A DNA stretch of 64,000 bases from Sphingomonas endophytica (GCF_001476895.1 NZ_LDTB01000011.1:17494-81493); one strand, 5' to 3'; positions 28,284 to 37,126 are shown, counted from the first letter of the stretch. Made by a program: numbers and translations. Notes: generated by a model not told the origin, from the sequence alone.

Positions 28284-28994
28284 TTACCCCTTCACGAAAA
28301 CCTCGAAGGGCATCGTCCGCCAGTGTGCCGGGGCGGTGCCGGGCGCATAGTTGAAGATCGCCACCTCGGACGGATCGTCGAACGCCGGCTTTCTCACCAC
28401 GTTGTACAGGATCCGGAAATGAAGGTCGGCGCGCGCGCAGAAGTCGACGATCAGGTCGAAATTGGGGAAGTCCTCCGGAAATTCCGGCCAGTCGTCGATC
28501 GAATAGAAGGATCGCTTCAGTTCGTAGACGACGATCCTGCCGTCGCCGCGCTGCCGGATCAGATCGATGTCGGTGACGCGGATGCGGCCAAGCGCCGCGC
28601 GCTGCCAGTCCTGATAGGCGCTGCTGCTGGCCCTGTTGATCGCCTTGCCCGTCCGACCACGGTTGACCGGAACACCGACCCGCGCGAACCAGCGTGTCAG
28701 CTCGTCCAGCGACGCAGGGCTGTCGTTCAGCACGACCCCGACGATCTCGCGAACGCTGTCGTCGAACGCGATGGTCGCGAACGGCAGCCCCGCGCGCGTC
28801 GCCAGCATCGCTGCCGCATCGCGGGCCTCGCCGACGTCGGCCGCCGAGGATCCGGTGACGAAGGCGACCAGCTTCACGCGCGACCGGCGGTCGCCATACA
28901 GCAGGATCCACGCATTGCCGGCGGCCCACACGAAACCGTCCGGCCGCTCCCGCGCCAGACGATCGTAGACCCCGTTGCTGGTGTAATAGGCCAT
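28284..28994 (-). CDS. Uncharacterised protein with a PD-(D/E)XK-type nuclease motif, third gene of the type III R-M operon
   Basis: This 236-residue protein matches no named family I recognise. It has no signal or membrane segment. Residues 139-162 carry RVTDIDLIRQRGDGRIVVYELKRS, i.e. D142/D144 followed 14 residues later by E158-L-K160 on a hydrophobic strand, the geometry of a PD-(D/E)XK nuclease core. An N-terminal mixed alpha/beta region (about 25-110) may be a separate domain. It begins 13 bp after the res stop with a GGGAGACCG ribosome site, so it belongs to the mod-res operon. It may be a nuclease or an effector of the system. Another PD-(D/E)XK-fold enzyme or a non-nuclease role is possible. 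Confidence 0.8.
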   Translation of the reverse strand: MAYYTSNGVYDRLARERPDGFVWAAGNAWILLYGDRRSRVKLVAFVTGSSAADVGEARDAAAMLATRAGLPFATIAFDDSVREIVGVVLNDSPASLDELTRWFARVGVPVNRGRTGKAINRASSSAYQDWQRAALGRIRVTDIDLIRQRGDGRIVVYELKRSFYSIDDWPEFPEDFPNFDLIVDFCARADLHFRILYNVVRKPAFDDPSEVAIFNYAPGTAPAHWRTMPFEVFVKG

Positions 28995-29007
28995 CGGTCT
29001 CCCACGA

Positions 29008-31446
29008 TCAAAGCCGCAGCGCGGCGGCCAGCACCGATCGCCAGTCCTCGTCCTGCATCAGCATCGTGAACGCGGGCGCGGCACGCGGGTTGCCGCGGGA
29101 CCCCCTGGCATCGACCGCGCGAACGTCCTGCAATGCCGCCATCAGCGCGCGCCTGTAGGCGGCATCGTCATCGTCGGACGGCCGCCCGCCGGCCTCCAGC
29201 AACAGCACCAGCAACCGTCCACCCGCCCGCACCACGAAGTCGGGCCGGACGTGCTGCCGTCGCCAGCCCCGCACCCCCCATGCCCCGCGCGCCGGCAGCG
29301 GCCACCACCAGTCGACCGCGTCCGCACGGTCGAGAGACAGCGCCACCTCGCGCGCGAACGCGTTCAGCTCTCCCGCGCCGATCGCCTCCGGGAACAGCGG
29401 GCGTGCGAGCGGCGCGCCGCGATCGTCGGTCAGCGGACCGTCCCCCCGCGCGCGTACCGGCACGGTCACGTGCGCCGGGATCGCCACCGCGTCGTCCGGC
29501 CGGATCGCGATCGTGCCCGCCGCCAGCTTCTGCAGGAACACCGCGCGCGCCGCCGCGTCCACCGCGCGCGACAGCGCCACCCGCATGTCGGCGACCAGCG
29601 CCAGCCGCCCGCGCGCGATCGTCGCCTCGTCGATCCCCTGCGCGCGCAACGCCGCCAGCGCCCGGTCCACCAGCGTGATCGCCACCCATGGATTGGGCAC
29701 GACGTCCAGCAACCGCCGCGCCAGATCGGGGCGGTCGATCCGCTCGTCGACCATCATCCCGGCCGCGCCCGGCGCATCGCCGCGATCGTCGATCCGCCGC
29801 CGCGTCGCGCCGGATCCGCCCGCCACGACCGGCGCGGCGGCGACGTAGCGCAGCGCCGACCAGTCGATCGCCGCCAGAATGTCGCGCTCCACGTCCAGCG
29901 CGCGCGCGGTGCCCGTGCCGTCGTCATGTGTGACGACCGGCAGCGCGATCGGCGCGTCGCGCCACGCCGCGCCGCGGGCGATCGTCCGCGCCTCGCCCGG
30001 CGCCCCGGCGGCACGGACCGGCGTCTCCAGATCGCCCAGCCCCTCCTCGTCCAGTCCCGCGCGGATGCCCGCCACCGCGTCGCGCACGCTGATGTCGCGA
30101 CAGAACACCCAGGCGCTGTCCAGCGCGGAGACCCCGGTCCGCCGCGCGCCCGGCTGGCGCAGCACGCGCCCGATCATCTGCGTCAGCGCGGTCCGGGCGC
30201 GCGTGCTCCCCAGCAGCGCCAGCACATAGGCGAACGGACAATCCCACCCCTCGCGCAGCGCGTCCTTGGTGACGATGATCCGCACCGGGCTGGCATCCGA
30301 CAGCAACTGGTCGTCCAGTTCCCGGTCGACCGCGGTCTGGCGCCGGATCCATTCCGGCGGCACGCCCATCTCGTTGACCAGCGCCTCGACCGCATCCTCG
30401 GTATGGACCTTGCCCTTCTCGCGCTGGTCGCGCCCGGTCAGCTCGACACGCACCAGCATGATCGGGCGGATCGGCGCGCCGTTCGCCCGCGCCAGCCGCT
30501 CCAGCGCGGCACGCTGGTCCAGCGCGGCCTTCAGCGTGTCCTTCCACGGCGCGTCGGCGTCGGCCACCAGCTCGATCGGCAGCCGGATCATCTCCGCATC
30601 GCGCAGCCGCCGCCCGCCGACGCGCACCAGAATGTTGGAATGCTCGCGGCTCGGCGTCGCGGTCAGCTCCAGCAGGAAGCGCGGGTTGAACGCGCCCAGC
30701 AACCGGCGGCGATCGACGCTATAGGCGGTATGCCCCTCGTCCAGCACGATCAGCGGGCGCACGAGCCGCAACAGATTGCCCAGGCTCTGCACGATCGCGC
30801 CCGGCGCCCCGTCGGGCAGGTCGTGCGTCTCCAGGTTCGGCACCCGCGCCGCCAGCGCCTGCGCCGCCGCCCGGTCGTCGCCCTCGGGAAAGAAATCGCG
30901 ATAGCGCCCGCTCTCGCGAAAGACCTTCAGCGCCTTCTGCTCGGACGTGTCCTTCGTCTGCCGCGCGGCGTGGAGCATCAGCAGCATCACCGCCAGCCCG
31001 CCCTCGACATCGGCGCGCGCGATGTCCGATCCCTTTTCCAGCAGCGTCACCCGTCCGCCGCTCGCCACCTCCAGCGCCTGCCGCAGCGGATGCGCGCGGT
31101 CGCGCAACTGCGCGCGCGTCTGCCGGTAGATCGCCTCCGACGGCACCATCCAGAGCACCAGCCCGGTGGCGGCCCCGCCCAGCCCCGACAGGATGCGCCC
31201 GACCGCATGGCCGGCGATCAGCGTCTTGCCCGATCCGGTCGGCAACGCCAGGCAGACATGCGGCACCTGCGCCCCATGCCCGTCGCGCAGCGGGCGCCAC
31301 GGATCGGGCGAGGCGGCGACCCCGGCGGCCTGCACCGCGCCCCACGCCGCCACCGCCGGCTCGGCGGCGTCGCGCGCCGCCGCCAGCGCCGCGACATAGT
31401 GGTCCAGCGCGGCGAGCGTGTCCTCCTGATAGTCCTTAAGCCGCAT
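29008..31446 (-). CDS. res: Type III restriction enzyme Res subunit (SF2 helicase) with altered nuclease site
   Basis: The 812-residue protein has superfamily 2 helicase motifs in order: Walker A PTGSGKT (69-75), DEGH (236-239), TATP (262-265) and GRVLRQPG (426-433). Downstream is a long linker and a C-terminal nuclease-like domain with PDFVV (D736) and LLLEAGG (E751). In functional Res nucleases the last motif is ExK; here the lysine position is G753. The protein is also shorter than typical Res (over 900 residues). ATG 31446 overlaps mod by 11 bp. ATP-driven sliding and communication with Mod should be intact; cleavage by this subunit is doubtful. Confidence 0.88.
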   Translation of the reverse strand: MRLKDYQEDTLAALDHYVAALAAARDAAEPAVAAWGAVQAAGVAASPDPWRPLRDGHGAQVPHVCLALPTGSGKTLIAGHAVGRILSGLGGAATGLVLWMVPSEAIYRQTRAQLRDRAHPLRQALEVASGGRVTLLEKGSDIARADVEGGLAVMLLMLHAARQTKDTSEQKALKVFRESGRYRDFFPEGDDRAAAQALAARVPNLETHDLPDGAPGAIVQSLGNLLRLVRPLIVLDEGHTAYSVDRRRLLGAFNPRFLLELTATPSREHSNILVRVGGRRLRDAEMIRLPIELVADADAPWKDTLKAALDQRAALERLARANGAPIRPIMLVRVELTGRDQREKGKVHTEDAVEALVNEMGVPPEWIRRQTAVDRELDDQLLSDASPVRIIVTKDALREGWDCPFAYVLALLGSTRARTALTQMIGRVLRQPGARRTGVSALDSAWVFCRDISVRDAVAGIRAGLDEEGLGDLETPVRAAGAPGEARTIARGAAWRDAPIALPVVTHDDGTGTARALDVERDILAAIDWSALRYVAAAPVVAGGSGATRRRIDDRGDAPGAAGMMVDERIDRPDLARRLLDVVPNPWVAITLVDRALAALRAQGIDEATIARGRLALVADMRVALSRAVDAAARAVFLQKLAAGTIAIRPDDAVAIPAHVTVPVRARGDGPLTDDRGAPLARPLFPEAIGAGELNAFAREVALSLDRADAVDWWWPLPARGAWGVRGWRRQHVRPDFVVRAGGRLLVLLLEAGGRPSDDDDAAYRRALMAALQDVRAVDARGSRGNPRAAPAFTMLMQDEDWRSVLAAALRL

Positions 31447-33199
31447 CGACGCCCAGCATGCGGTGGATCGCATAGGGAAGCTGGCAGAAGGTCAGCCCCA
31501 GGTCGGTCAGCGCCTTCTGCGCCATGAACTTGCCCGCCGCGAACACCAGCACCGGGCGGCCGGCCGCCGCCGCCGCGATCCGCTCGGCGGTGGCGGTGTC
31601 GAGCATCGCGTCGTTCGATCGCATCCACGCCGGATCGGGGCGATACAGCAGGTGCAAGCGGAACCCGCCCGCCTCGCCGGCATAGCCGTCCGGCCCGGTG
31701 TCGCGGGCGTTCAGCGTCGCGCCGGTCGCGGTATAGGCGACATATTCGGCCACCCGCTCCCATGCCGGCGCGCGGCCGTCGCCGGCGAAGAAGCGCTCCA
31801 GGTCCATCGCCTCGCCCAGCGTGCAATAGGTGAAGCTGCCGCCCAGCCCGTCGCGCAGCGTCGCGTCCTTCGCCCCCGCCACGCCGCTGGCGACGCGCCG
31901 CACGCGCTCGGCGGTCAGCGTGTCGGCATAATCCTCGGTCTCGATCAGGATGAAGCGCCGGTTGCCGCCATCGGCCTTGTTGAGCGCCAGCACCGCCTGC
32001 GCGGTCGTCCCCGATCCGGCGAAGGAATCGAGGATCAGCGCGTCCTTCTTCACCACCCATCCCAGGATCGACTGCGCCACCCGCGCCGGCTTCGGATTCT
32101 CGAAGGTCAGCCCCAGCGCCGCGAAGAACGCATCGTCGCTCGCCGCGGAACGCAGTACGGAGGGCACGTTCTCCAGCAGATTGTCCTTCAGCCGGTATTT
32201 GCGCTGCGGCTGGCTGTCGTTGTCGGCGGGGAAGACGATCTCCCCCATCGAAACGCTGCCGTCCGGCTCGATGACCGGCGCGCCGTCGCCCAGCATCCGC
32301 CGCATCGTCGCGACCGGATAACGCCAGCCGCGCGCCGGCATCGGCGTCGGCGCGCCCGTGACCGGGTGGCGCAGCGGCGCGAAATATTCGTCCGGTGCGC
32401 GCTTCTTGTTCGGCCAGCCCATATGCACCAGCCGATAGACGTCGCCGGCATGGTCGATCCTGTTGTACGGGCGCTCGCCCCCGGTCAGCGTCGCCTCGCC
32501 GCGCACCCATTCGGCATAGCGCGCCGGCGCGGTCGCCGGGTCATCCGCGCGGAACCGCGCCGCCGCCGCCAGCATCGCCTGCGCGCCGGGCTTCGGCCGC
32601 AGGAAGGCGGGGGAGTAGCCGCCGGCCTTCTCCGGTCCCCATACCAGCAGGCTTTCGTGCTGACAGGCCACGCCCGAGGCGTCCCCCTTCGGATTGCCCT
32701 TGTCCCAGACAATCGTGCCGTAACGCTCGGTCTCGCCGCGCACGAGGATCTCGTCCCCGATCATCGACAGCGCGGCTTCCTCATGTTCGTCGATATGGAT
32801 CAGCACGATCCCGGTCGGCGACAGCAGCTCGCGCAACAGCTTCAGCCGCGGCCACATCATCGTCAGCCACTTGTCGTGGCGTTCCATATCCTCTTCGTCG
32901 ACGACGCGGCCCAGCCATTCGCGCAGGCCCGGCGCCTTCACATTGTCGTTGTAGCGCCAGCCCTCCTTGCCGGTGTTGTACGGCGGGTCGATGTAGATCA
33001 CGTCGACCTTGCCCGCATAACGCGGCAGCAGCGCCTTCAGCGCCTCCAGATTGTCGCCGTGGATGATGAGATTGTCGTCCAGGCTCGGGCCGGCCGGGCC
33101 GGGCAGGCTGCGCGCGGCGTCGATGCGCAGCTCGCGGAACGGCACCGACAGATGATGCGCATAGACGAACGGCTTGCCCTTGAACTCCAGCGTCGGCAC
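31436..33199 (-). CDS. mod: Type III DNA methyltransferase Mod
   Basis: This 587-residue protein is a beta-class amino-methyltransferase, with catalytic motif IV DPPYNTG (71-77) before the AdoMet-binding motif I DSFAGSGTTAQAV (391-403), the order seen in type III Mod. The central region (about 150-380) would hold the target recognition domain. GTG 33199 is preferred because GGAAGGAAG lies upstream; a frame extending to 33259 adds only a basic tail. Mod methylates one strand of an asymmetric site, usually at N6-adenine, and forms the complex with Res. The recognition sequence cannot be predicted. Confidence 0.93.
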   Translation of the reverse strand: MPTLEFKGKPFVYAHHLSVPFRELRIDAARSLPGPAGPSLDDNLIIHGDNLEALKALLPRYAGKVDVIYIDPPYNTGKEGWRYNDNVKAPGLREWLGRVVDEEDMERHDKWLTMMWPRLKLLRELLSPTGIVLIHIDEHEEAALSMIGDEILVRGETERYGTIVWDKGNPKGDASGVACQHESLLVWGPEKAGGYSPAFLRPKPGAQAMLAAAARFRADDPATAPARYAEWVRGEATLTGGERPYNRIDHAGDVYRLVHMGWPNKKRAPDEYFAPLRHPVTGAPTPMPARGWRYPVATMRRMLGDGAPVIEPDGSVSMGEIVFPADNDSQPQRKYRLKDNLLENVPSVLRSAASDDAFFAALGLTFENPKPARVAQSILGWVVKKDALILDSFAGSGTTAQAVLALNKADGGNRRFILIETEDYADTLTAERVRRVASGVAGAKDATLRDGLGGSFTYCTLGEAMDLERFFAGDGRAPAWERVAEYVAYTATGATLNARDTGPDGYAGEAGGFRLHLLYRPDPAWMRSNDAMLDTATAERIAAAAAGRPVLVFAAGKFMAQKALTDLGLTFCQLPYAIHRMLGVDAA

Positions 33200-33297
33200 G
33201 CGCTTCCTTCCGTATGGCGGCGGCGTCGCCGCTCCGGCGCGCCGCCATGGCGATTTCACGTCACGCCCTTAACCGTGCACGCGCGCAAAGTCGCCGA

Positions 33298-33636
33298 TCA
33301 GTCGTCGTTGCCGTCGACATAGGCACCGCGATCGCCCTCGATCCGGTGGATGGCGGCGCGGCCGCGCGATGCCGCCACCTCCGCCTTGCGCGCGGCACGC
33401 GACATGGTGTGCAGCACGCGGGTGCGCCGGTGGACGACCAGATTGTAGCTGACGAACCAGAGCCCCGCCGACACCGCGAGCGCCCCGGCCAGCCACCAGC
33501 GCTTCCGGCTCCGCCCGCGCCCGCCATGCGTCAGCCGCGTCAGCCCGCACCGCTCGCAGCGGTGGACGGTGGTGCCGGCGCGCGCGGTCGCCCGGCTCGA
33601 CCAGTGGTGAAGGCCCAGGGCGCAGCGCATCGACAT
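33298..33636 (-). CDS. Small membrane protein with N-terminal zinc-ribbon-like motif
   Basis: The 112-residue protein has Cys/His residues at the N-terminus (C5, H10, H11, and CERC at 27-30), one transmembrane helix (about 47-66) and a basic C-terminal tail. The C...GLHHW...CxxC layout occurs in small proteins thought to bind zinc, but no function is established. It lies 98 bp upstream of mod on the same strand and has no strong ribosome site, so a link to the restriction system is uncertain. The stretch 33637-33799 before it holds nothing recognisable. Confidence 0.55.
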   Translation of the reverse strand: MSMRCALGLHHWSSRATARAGTTVHRCERCGLTRLTHGGRGRSRKRWWLAGALAVSAGLWFVSYNLVVHRRTRVLHTMSRAARKAEVAASRGRAAIHRIEGDRGAYVDGNDD

Positions 33637-33811
33637 GGCCGTGTGCTATCGACCGTTCGGGCGTCCGGATCAATCGGGCCGTCACCCTCGGTATCGATCG
33701 AAGCGAGGGGGACGGCGACGACCAGCGTCGCGGCGCTCGCCGACGAAGGTCGTAATGGTCTTTGCGGCACCCGCCGCGGATAACGGGCGTTGACCGGGGA
33801 TGAGGGAACGG

Positions 33812-34357
33812 ATGGCGATGCGGCAGGGGTGCGGGACGGCGTCGGGCGCGCGCGCGATCGTCGTGATGGGAGTCAGCGGGTCGGGCAAGTCGACGCTCGG
33901 CGCGCGGCTCGCCGCCGAATGGCACGCGCCCTTCCTGGAGGGCGATGCCTATCACGCCGCCGCCAGCGTCGCGAAGATGCGCGCCGGCCATCCGCTGACC
34001 GATGCCGATCGCTGGCCGTGGCTCGACCGGCTCGGTGCCGCGCTGGGGGAGTCGGCGCGCACGAACGGGGTCGCGGTGGCGGCCTGTTCGGCGTTGCGGC
34101 GCGTCTATCGCGATCGGCTGGCGCAGGCGGCGCGACTGCCCCTGTATTTCGCCTTCCTGGACACTGAGCGGGCCGAAATCGCGCGGCGGATGAGCACGCG
34201 CGAAGGGCATTACATGCCGCCCTGCCTGCTCGACAGCCAACTCGCCACGCTGGAGCGTCCGACACCCGACGAACGCGCGCTGACGCTCGACGCCGGACGC
34301 CCGCCCGAACGACTGATCCGCGACCTGCGCGCCTGGCTGGGCGAGACGGTCGCCTAG
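33812..34357 (+). CDS. gntK: Gluconokinase
   Basis: The 181-residue protein has a P-loop GVSGSGKST (20-28), EGDAYHAAASVAKM (substrate region), LTDADRWPWLD and SALRRVYRDRL, the diagnostic run of shikimate-kinase-like gluconokinases. It phosphorylates gluconate to 6-phosphogluconate. ATG 33812 has GAGGGA at 33802-33807; ATG 33800 is a possible earlier start. It ends 9 bp from a convergent GntR-type regulator gene, but no gluconate permease is adjacent. It could link to the gluconolactonase-type chemistry at 20.5 kb, though this is only suggestive. Confidence 0.93.
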   Translation: MAMRQGCGTASGARAIVVMGVSGSGKSTLGARLAAEWHAPFLEGDAYHAAASVAKMRAGHPLTDADRWPWLDRLGAALGESARTNGVAVAACSALRRVYRDRLAQAARLPLYFAFLDTERAEIARRMSTREGHYMPPCLLDSQLATLERPTPDERALTLDAGRPPERLIRDLRAWLGETVA

Positions 34358-34366
34358 TCGATTATC

Positions 34367-35044
34367 TCACGGCATCAGGCGCTTGCGGCCTTGCGACAGG
34401 TGCCAGCGCATCGCCAGCGCCGCGCCGTCGGCATCGCGGACGCGGATCGCATCGACGATCGCGTCATGCTCCTCCATCATCGCCGCGATCACCTGCGGAG
34501 GGCGCGATCGGGAAATATCCACCCCGGCGCGCAGGATGTGCACCACGCTATCGCGCAGATGGTCGAACACCGGTAAAAACGCCGCATTTCCCGTCGCTTC
34601 GGCGATCGCGCGGTGGAGTTGCCAATCCTCGTCATGCGCCGGGGCGTGGGAGAACAGCGCCGCGCGCAATTGCTCCAGCGCCCGTTCGATCGCCTCGAGT
34701 TGCGGGCCCGACCGGCGTAGCGCCGCCAGCCGCGCCGCCTCCGCCTCCAGCACGAAGCGTACCTCGTAAGTGCCTATCGTCGTTGCCATTTCGTCCATCG
34801 GCAGATGCGTGCCGAGCCGCTCGGACGGGCGGCGCTTGACGTAGCTCCCCGCCCCCAGCCGCGCCTCGGTGATCCCGTCGGAGGCGAGCCGTGCCAGCGC
34901 CTCGCGCACGATCGTCCGCGACATGCCGAACGTCGCCGCCAGCCGCGCCTCGGACGGCAGCCGGTCGCCCGCCGACAGCTTCTCGTCCGTGATCATGCGC
35001 ACGATCGCCGCATAGGCGCGATCGGCCACTCGTCCTTCGCTCAC
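34367..35044 (-). CDS. GntR-family regulator (FadR/FCD type)
   Basis: This 225-residue protein has an N-terminal winged helix (AGDRLPSEARLAATFGMSRT, about 25-44, then VREALARL) and a C-terminal FCD domain with metal-site residues (D138, H144, H193 and H215 are plausible). It differs clearly from the regulator at 7.2 kb. A GTG start has GGGGAGGTG upstream. The converging gluconokinase gene suggests it may respond to a sugar acid such as gluconate or galactonate. Its target cannot be read from the window. Confidence 0.9.
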   Translation of the reverse strand: MSEGRVADRAYAAIVRMITDEKLSAGDRLPSEARLAATFGMSRTIVREALARLASDGITEARLGAGSYVKRRPSERLGTHLPMDEMATTIGTYEVRFVLEAEAARLAALRRSGPQLEAIERALEQLRAALFSHAPAHDEDWQLHRAIAEATGNAAFLPVFDHLRDSVVHILRAGVDISRSRPPQVIAAMMEEHDAIVDAIRVRDADGAALAMRWHLSQGRKRLMP

Positions 35045-35233
35045 CGCGCACCTCCCCGGGCCAGGTCTTCCCTGTAGCTGCCCGCGCCCGCCCGCACTAG
35101 GCTGTCGGACAGGTCACGCAGGTTAAGACGATATTTGATTTGATAGAATTGCGAAAAACGCGGCATAATGGTGAAAGCTGTCCGACCGCATTCGCCTCGA
35201 CGGGCGCGGCGGATCTTTGTGGAGGAGGAGAGG

Positions 35234-35509
35234 ATGGAAGGGATCGTCCAGGAAAACCGGACCGACGATGCCGGCCTGCCCGAGGAGGCACTGGCGCTGG
35301 CACGACTGACCCCGACGCAGATCAAGGTGGCGCGCGGCGTCCATTCGGGGCTGCTCAACAAGCAGATCGCCTTCGACCTCGGCATCGCGGAAGCGACCGT
35401 GAAGGCACACATGACCGCGCTGATGCGCAAGCTCAACGTCCGCAACCGCACGCAGGTCGCGATCGCCGCGCAGGCGCTGGCCGGTGGCGCGGTGCAGGGA
35501 GCCGCCTGA
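35234..35509 (+). CDS. Single-domain LuxR-type HTH regulator
   Basis: The 91-residue protein is little more than a LuxR/GerE helix-turn-helix (about 25-80: LTPTQIKVARGVHSGLLNKQ, then AFDLGIAEATVKAHMTALMR). There is no receiver, PAS or autoinducer domain. A strong GGAGGAGGAGAGG site directly before ATG 35234 fixes the start; the frame upstream to 35168 is not needed. The A+T-rich stretch 35130-35160 before it may hold the promoter. Such stand-alone HTH proteins act constitutively or through partners; the target is unknown. Confidence 0.85.
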   Translation: MEGIVQENRTDDAGLPEEALALARLTPTQIKVARGVHSGLLNKQIAFDLGIAEATVKAHMTALMRKLNVRNRTQVAIAAQALAGGAVQGAA

Positions 35510-35839
35510 CGAGGTGTCCGGGCCGACCGCTACGACTTTCGTCGTGCCTCGATCATCATCTTGGTATTTCTGGCGGAAAGGCGGGGTAGGCCACGGAGAC
35601 GGGCGAGGCGGGCAGGGTGGCTGCCCGTCAACGTCTGGGCGAACGGCGAATTCGCGGACCGTGTCGGCCCCCGCGACCTGTGAATCTCCGCCGGCTGGCG
35701 CTGGTCCGACACGCTCGATGGCTTCGTCGGGGCGGTTCCGGGCAGCCGGATCACGCTGACCAACGCCTTTGAAAAGCTGACCAATGACGGGCTGTACGCT
35801 CTACGTCCTTACCCACCACGGCCTGTACGTGGTGAGGGT
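35510..35839. other. 330-bp gap without an intact gene
   Basis: Between the HTH gene and the MscS gene there is no intact open frame with a ribosome site. The right-hand part (35618-35843) reads like protein but is interrupted; see the possible pseudogene. The left part (35510-35617) shows nothing recognisable. Confidence 0.5.
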
Positions 35840-35843
35840 CTAG
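35618..35843 (+). pseudogene. Possible decayed gene fragment
   Basis: Read forward from 35618 the frame gives WLPVNVWANGEFADRVGPRD, then a TGA, and continues in frame with ISAGWRWSDTLDGFVGAVPG and SRITLTNAFEKLTNDG. A shift of frame near 35790 then gives TLYVLTHHGLYVVRV and a stop at 35841-35843. The composition is protein-like and would become continuous if one stop and one frameshift were repaired. No family is recognised. The evidence is weak and the fragment could be chance. Confidence 0.25.
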
Positions 35844-37126
35844 GCCTCGGAGCCGGGGGCGGGGGATGCCGCTCCCGGCCAACTCCGCACATAGATGTCG
35901 CGTTGCGCGAACGGCATCCCGATCCCCGCCTCGCGGAACATCAGCCACAAGCGGTTCAGCACGTCGGAGCGGACGTTGCCGACCCCGCTTTCGGGATCGC
36001 TGATCCACGCCAGGATCTCATGCTCCGCGCCATCGGTGCCGAACGCGGTCAGCCACACGTTTGGCTTGGGCGAGTCGAGCACGCGCGGCGATTCGCGCGC
36101 CGCCCTCAGCATCAGCGCCTGCGCCGCCTGCAGGTCGCAGTCATACGGGACGCGCACCGTGATCCGCACGCGAACGTTGCGGTCGGAATAGGACCAGTTC
36201 TCGACCTCGCGGGTCATCAGATCCTCGTTCGGGATCAGATGCTCCTTGCCGTCGCGCGTCAGCACCGACACCGCGCGCACCCCGATCTTGTTGACCCAGC
36301 CGAAGCTGGTGCCGACCGCGATCACGTCGCCGGGCTTGATCGAACGATCCATCAGCAGGATGATGCCAGCGATCAGATTGCCGATCGTCTTCTGCATCCC
36401 GAAGCCGACCGCAAGCCCGAACGCGCCCGAAAACACTGCGAACGCGGTGAGGTCGATCCCGAGCAGGTCGATGCCGAACAGGAAGGCGAAGACGACGACG
36501 CCGATCCCGGCGATCTTCTGCGCCAGCACCTTTTGCGTCGCATCCAGCGCGCGGGCGTGGGCGATCGTGTGCGCGGTGGTGCGGTTGGCGACGCGCACCG
36601 CCGCCATCAGCACGACGGCCGTCACCAACGCCTCGACCAGCGCCAGCAGCGACAGCCGTCGCCGCCCGACCGTGACCCCGATCGCGTCGAGCGTCGAGGT
36701 GATCGGCTCCAGCCCGCCAACCGCGCGGCTGAACAAGGCGGTGAACACCACCACCTCGACCACATAAGCGGCGAGGCGGGGGATGCCGACGCCGCGCATC
36801 AACTGGTGCGCGGTCAGCGTGGACGCGCACGCCAGCGTGAAGCCGATCGCGGCGGCGGCCAATAGCCCCCACGGATGCACCGTCAGCACGATCGCCAGCA
36901 GCAGCGCGGCGGTGCCGTGGCGAACGATCGACGGCAGGCGCGGGCGCAGCCCCTCGACATGCGCGCCGACCTTGTCGCGCCACCACCGCGCCACGCGTGT
37001 GCCGACCATCCGCTGTGCCGTGACCCCGGCCGCGAGCGCAGCGAGGATCAGCGCGCCCGCGACGCCCAGTTCGATCAGGTCGGCGCGCGCCGGCACCATC
37101 GCCAGGAGCGGCGCGAGGTCGTTCAC
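35840..37126 (-). CDS. Mechanosensitive ion channel, MscS family
   Basis: The 428-residue protein has several N-terminal transmembrane helices (about 15-200), then the MscS pore helix and beta domain: AVFSGAFGLAVGFGMQKTIG, NLIAGIILLMDRSIKPGD and the following VIAVGTSFGWVNKIGVRAVS. The soluble C-terminal alpha/beta domain follows. The Gly/Ala-rich TM3 and the length place it among mid-size MscS paralogues with extra helices. It should release solutes on osmotic downshock. GTG 37126 overlaps the metC stop (GTGA). Confidence 0.92.
   Translation of the reverse strand: MNDLAPLLAMVPARADLIELGVAGALILAALAAGVTAQRMVGTRVARWWRDKVGAHVEGLRPRLPSIVRHGTAALLLAIVLTVHPWGLLAAAAIGFTLACASTLTAHQLMRGVGIPRLAAYVVEVVVFTALFSRAVGGLEPITSTLDAIGVTVGRRRLSLLALVEALVTAVVLMAAVRVANRTTAHTIAHARALDATQKVLAQKIAGIGVVVFAFLFGIDLLGIDLTAFAVFSGAFGLAVGFGMQKTIGNLIAGIILLMDRSIKPGDVIAVGTSFGWVNKIGVRAVSVLTRDGKEHLIPNEDLMTREVENWSYSDRNVRVRITVRVPYDCDLQAAQALMLRAARESPRVLDSPKPNVWLTAFGTDGAEHEILAWISDPESGVGNVRSDVLNRLWLMFREAGIGMPFAQRDIYVRSWPGAASPAPGSEA

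Noticed and set aside
33200..33259. N-terminal extension of Mod to ATG 33259
   Set aside because: The added 20 residues are basic and unlike the family start, while GTG 33199 has a strong GGAAGGAAG site.
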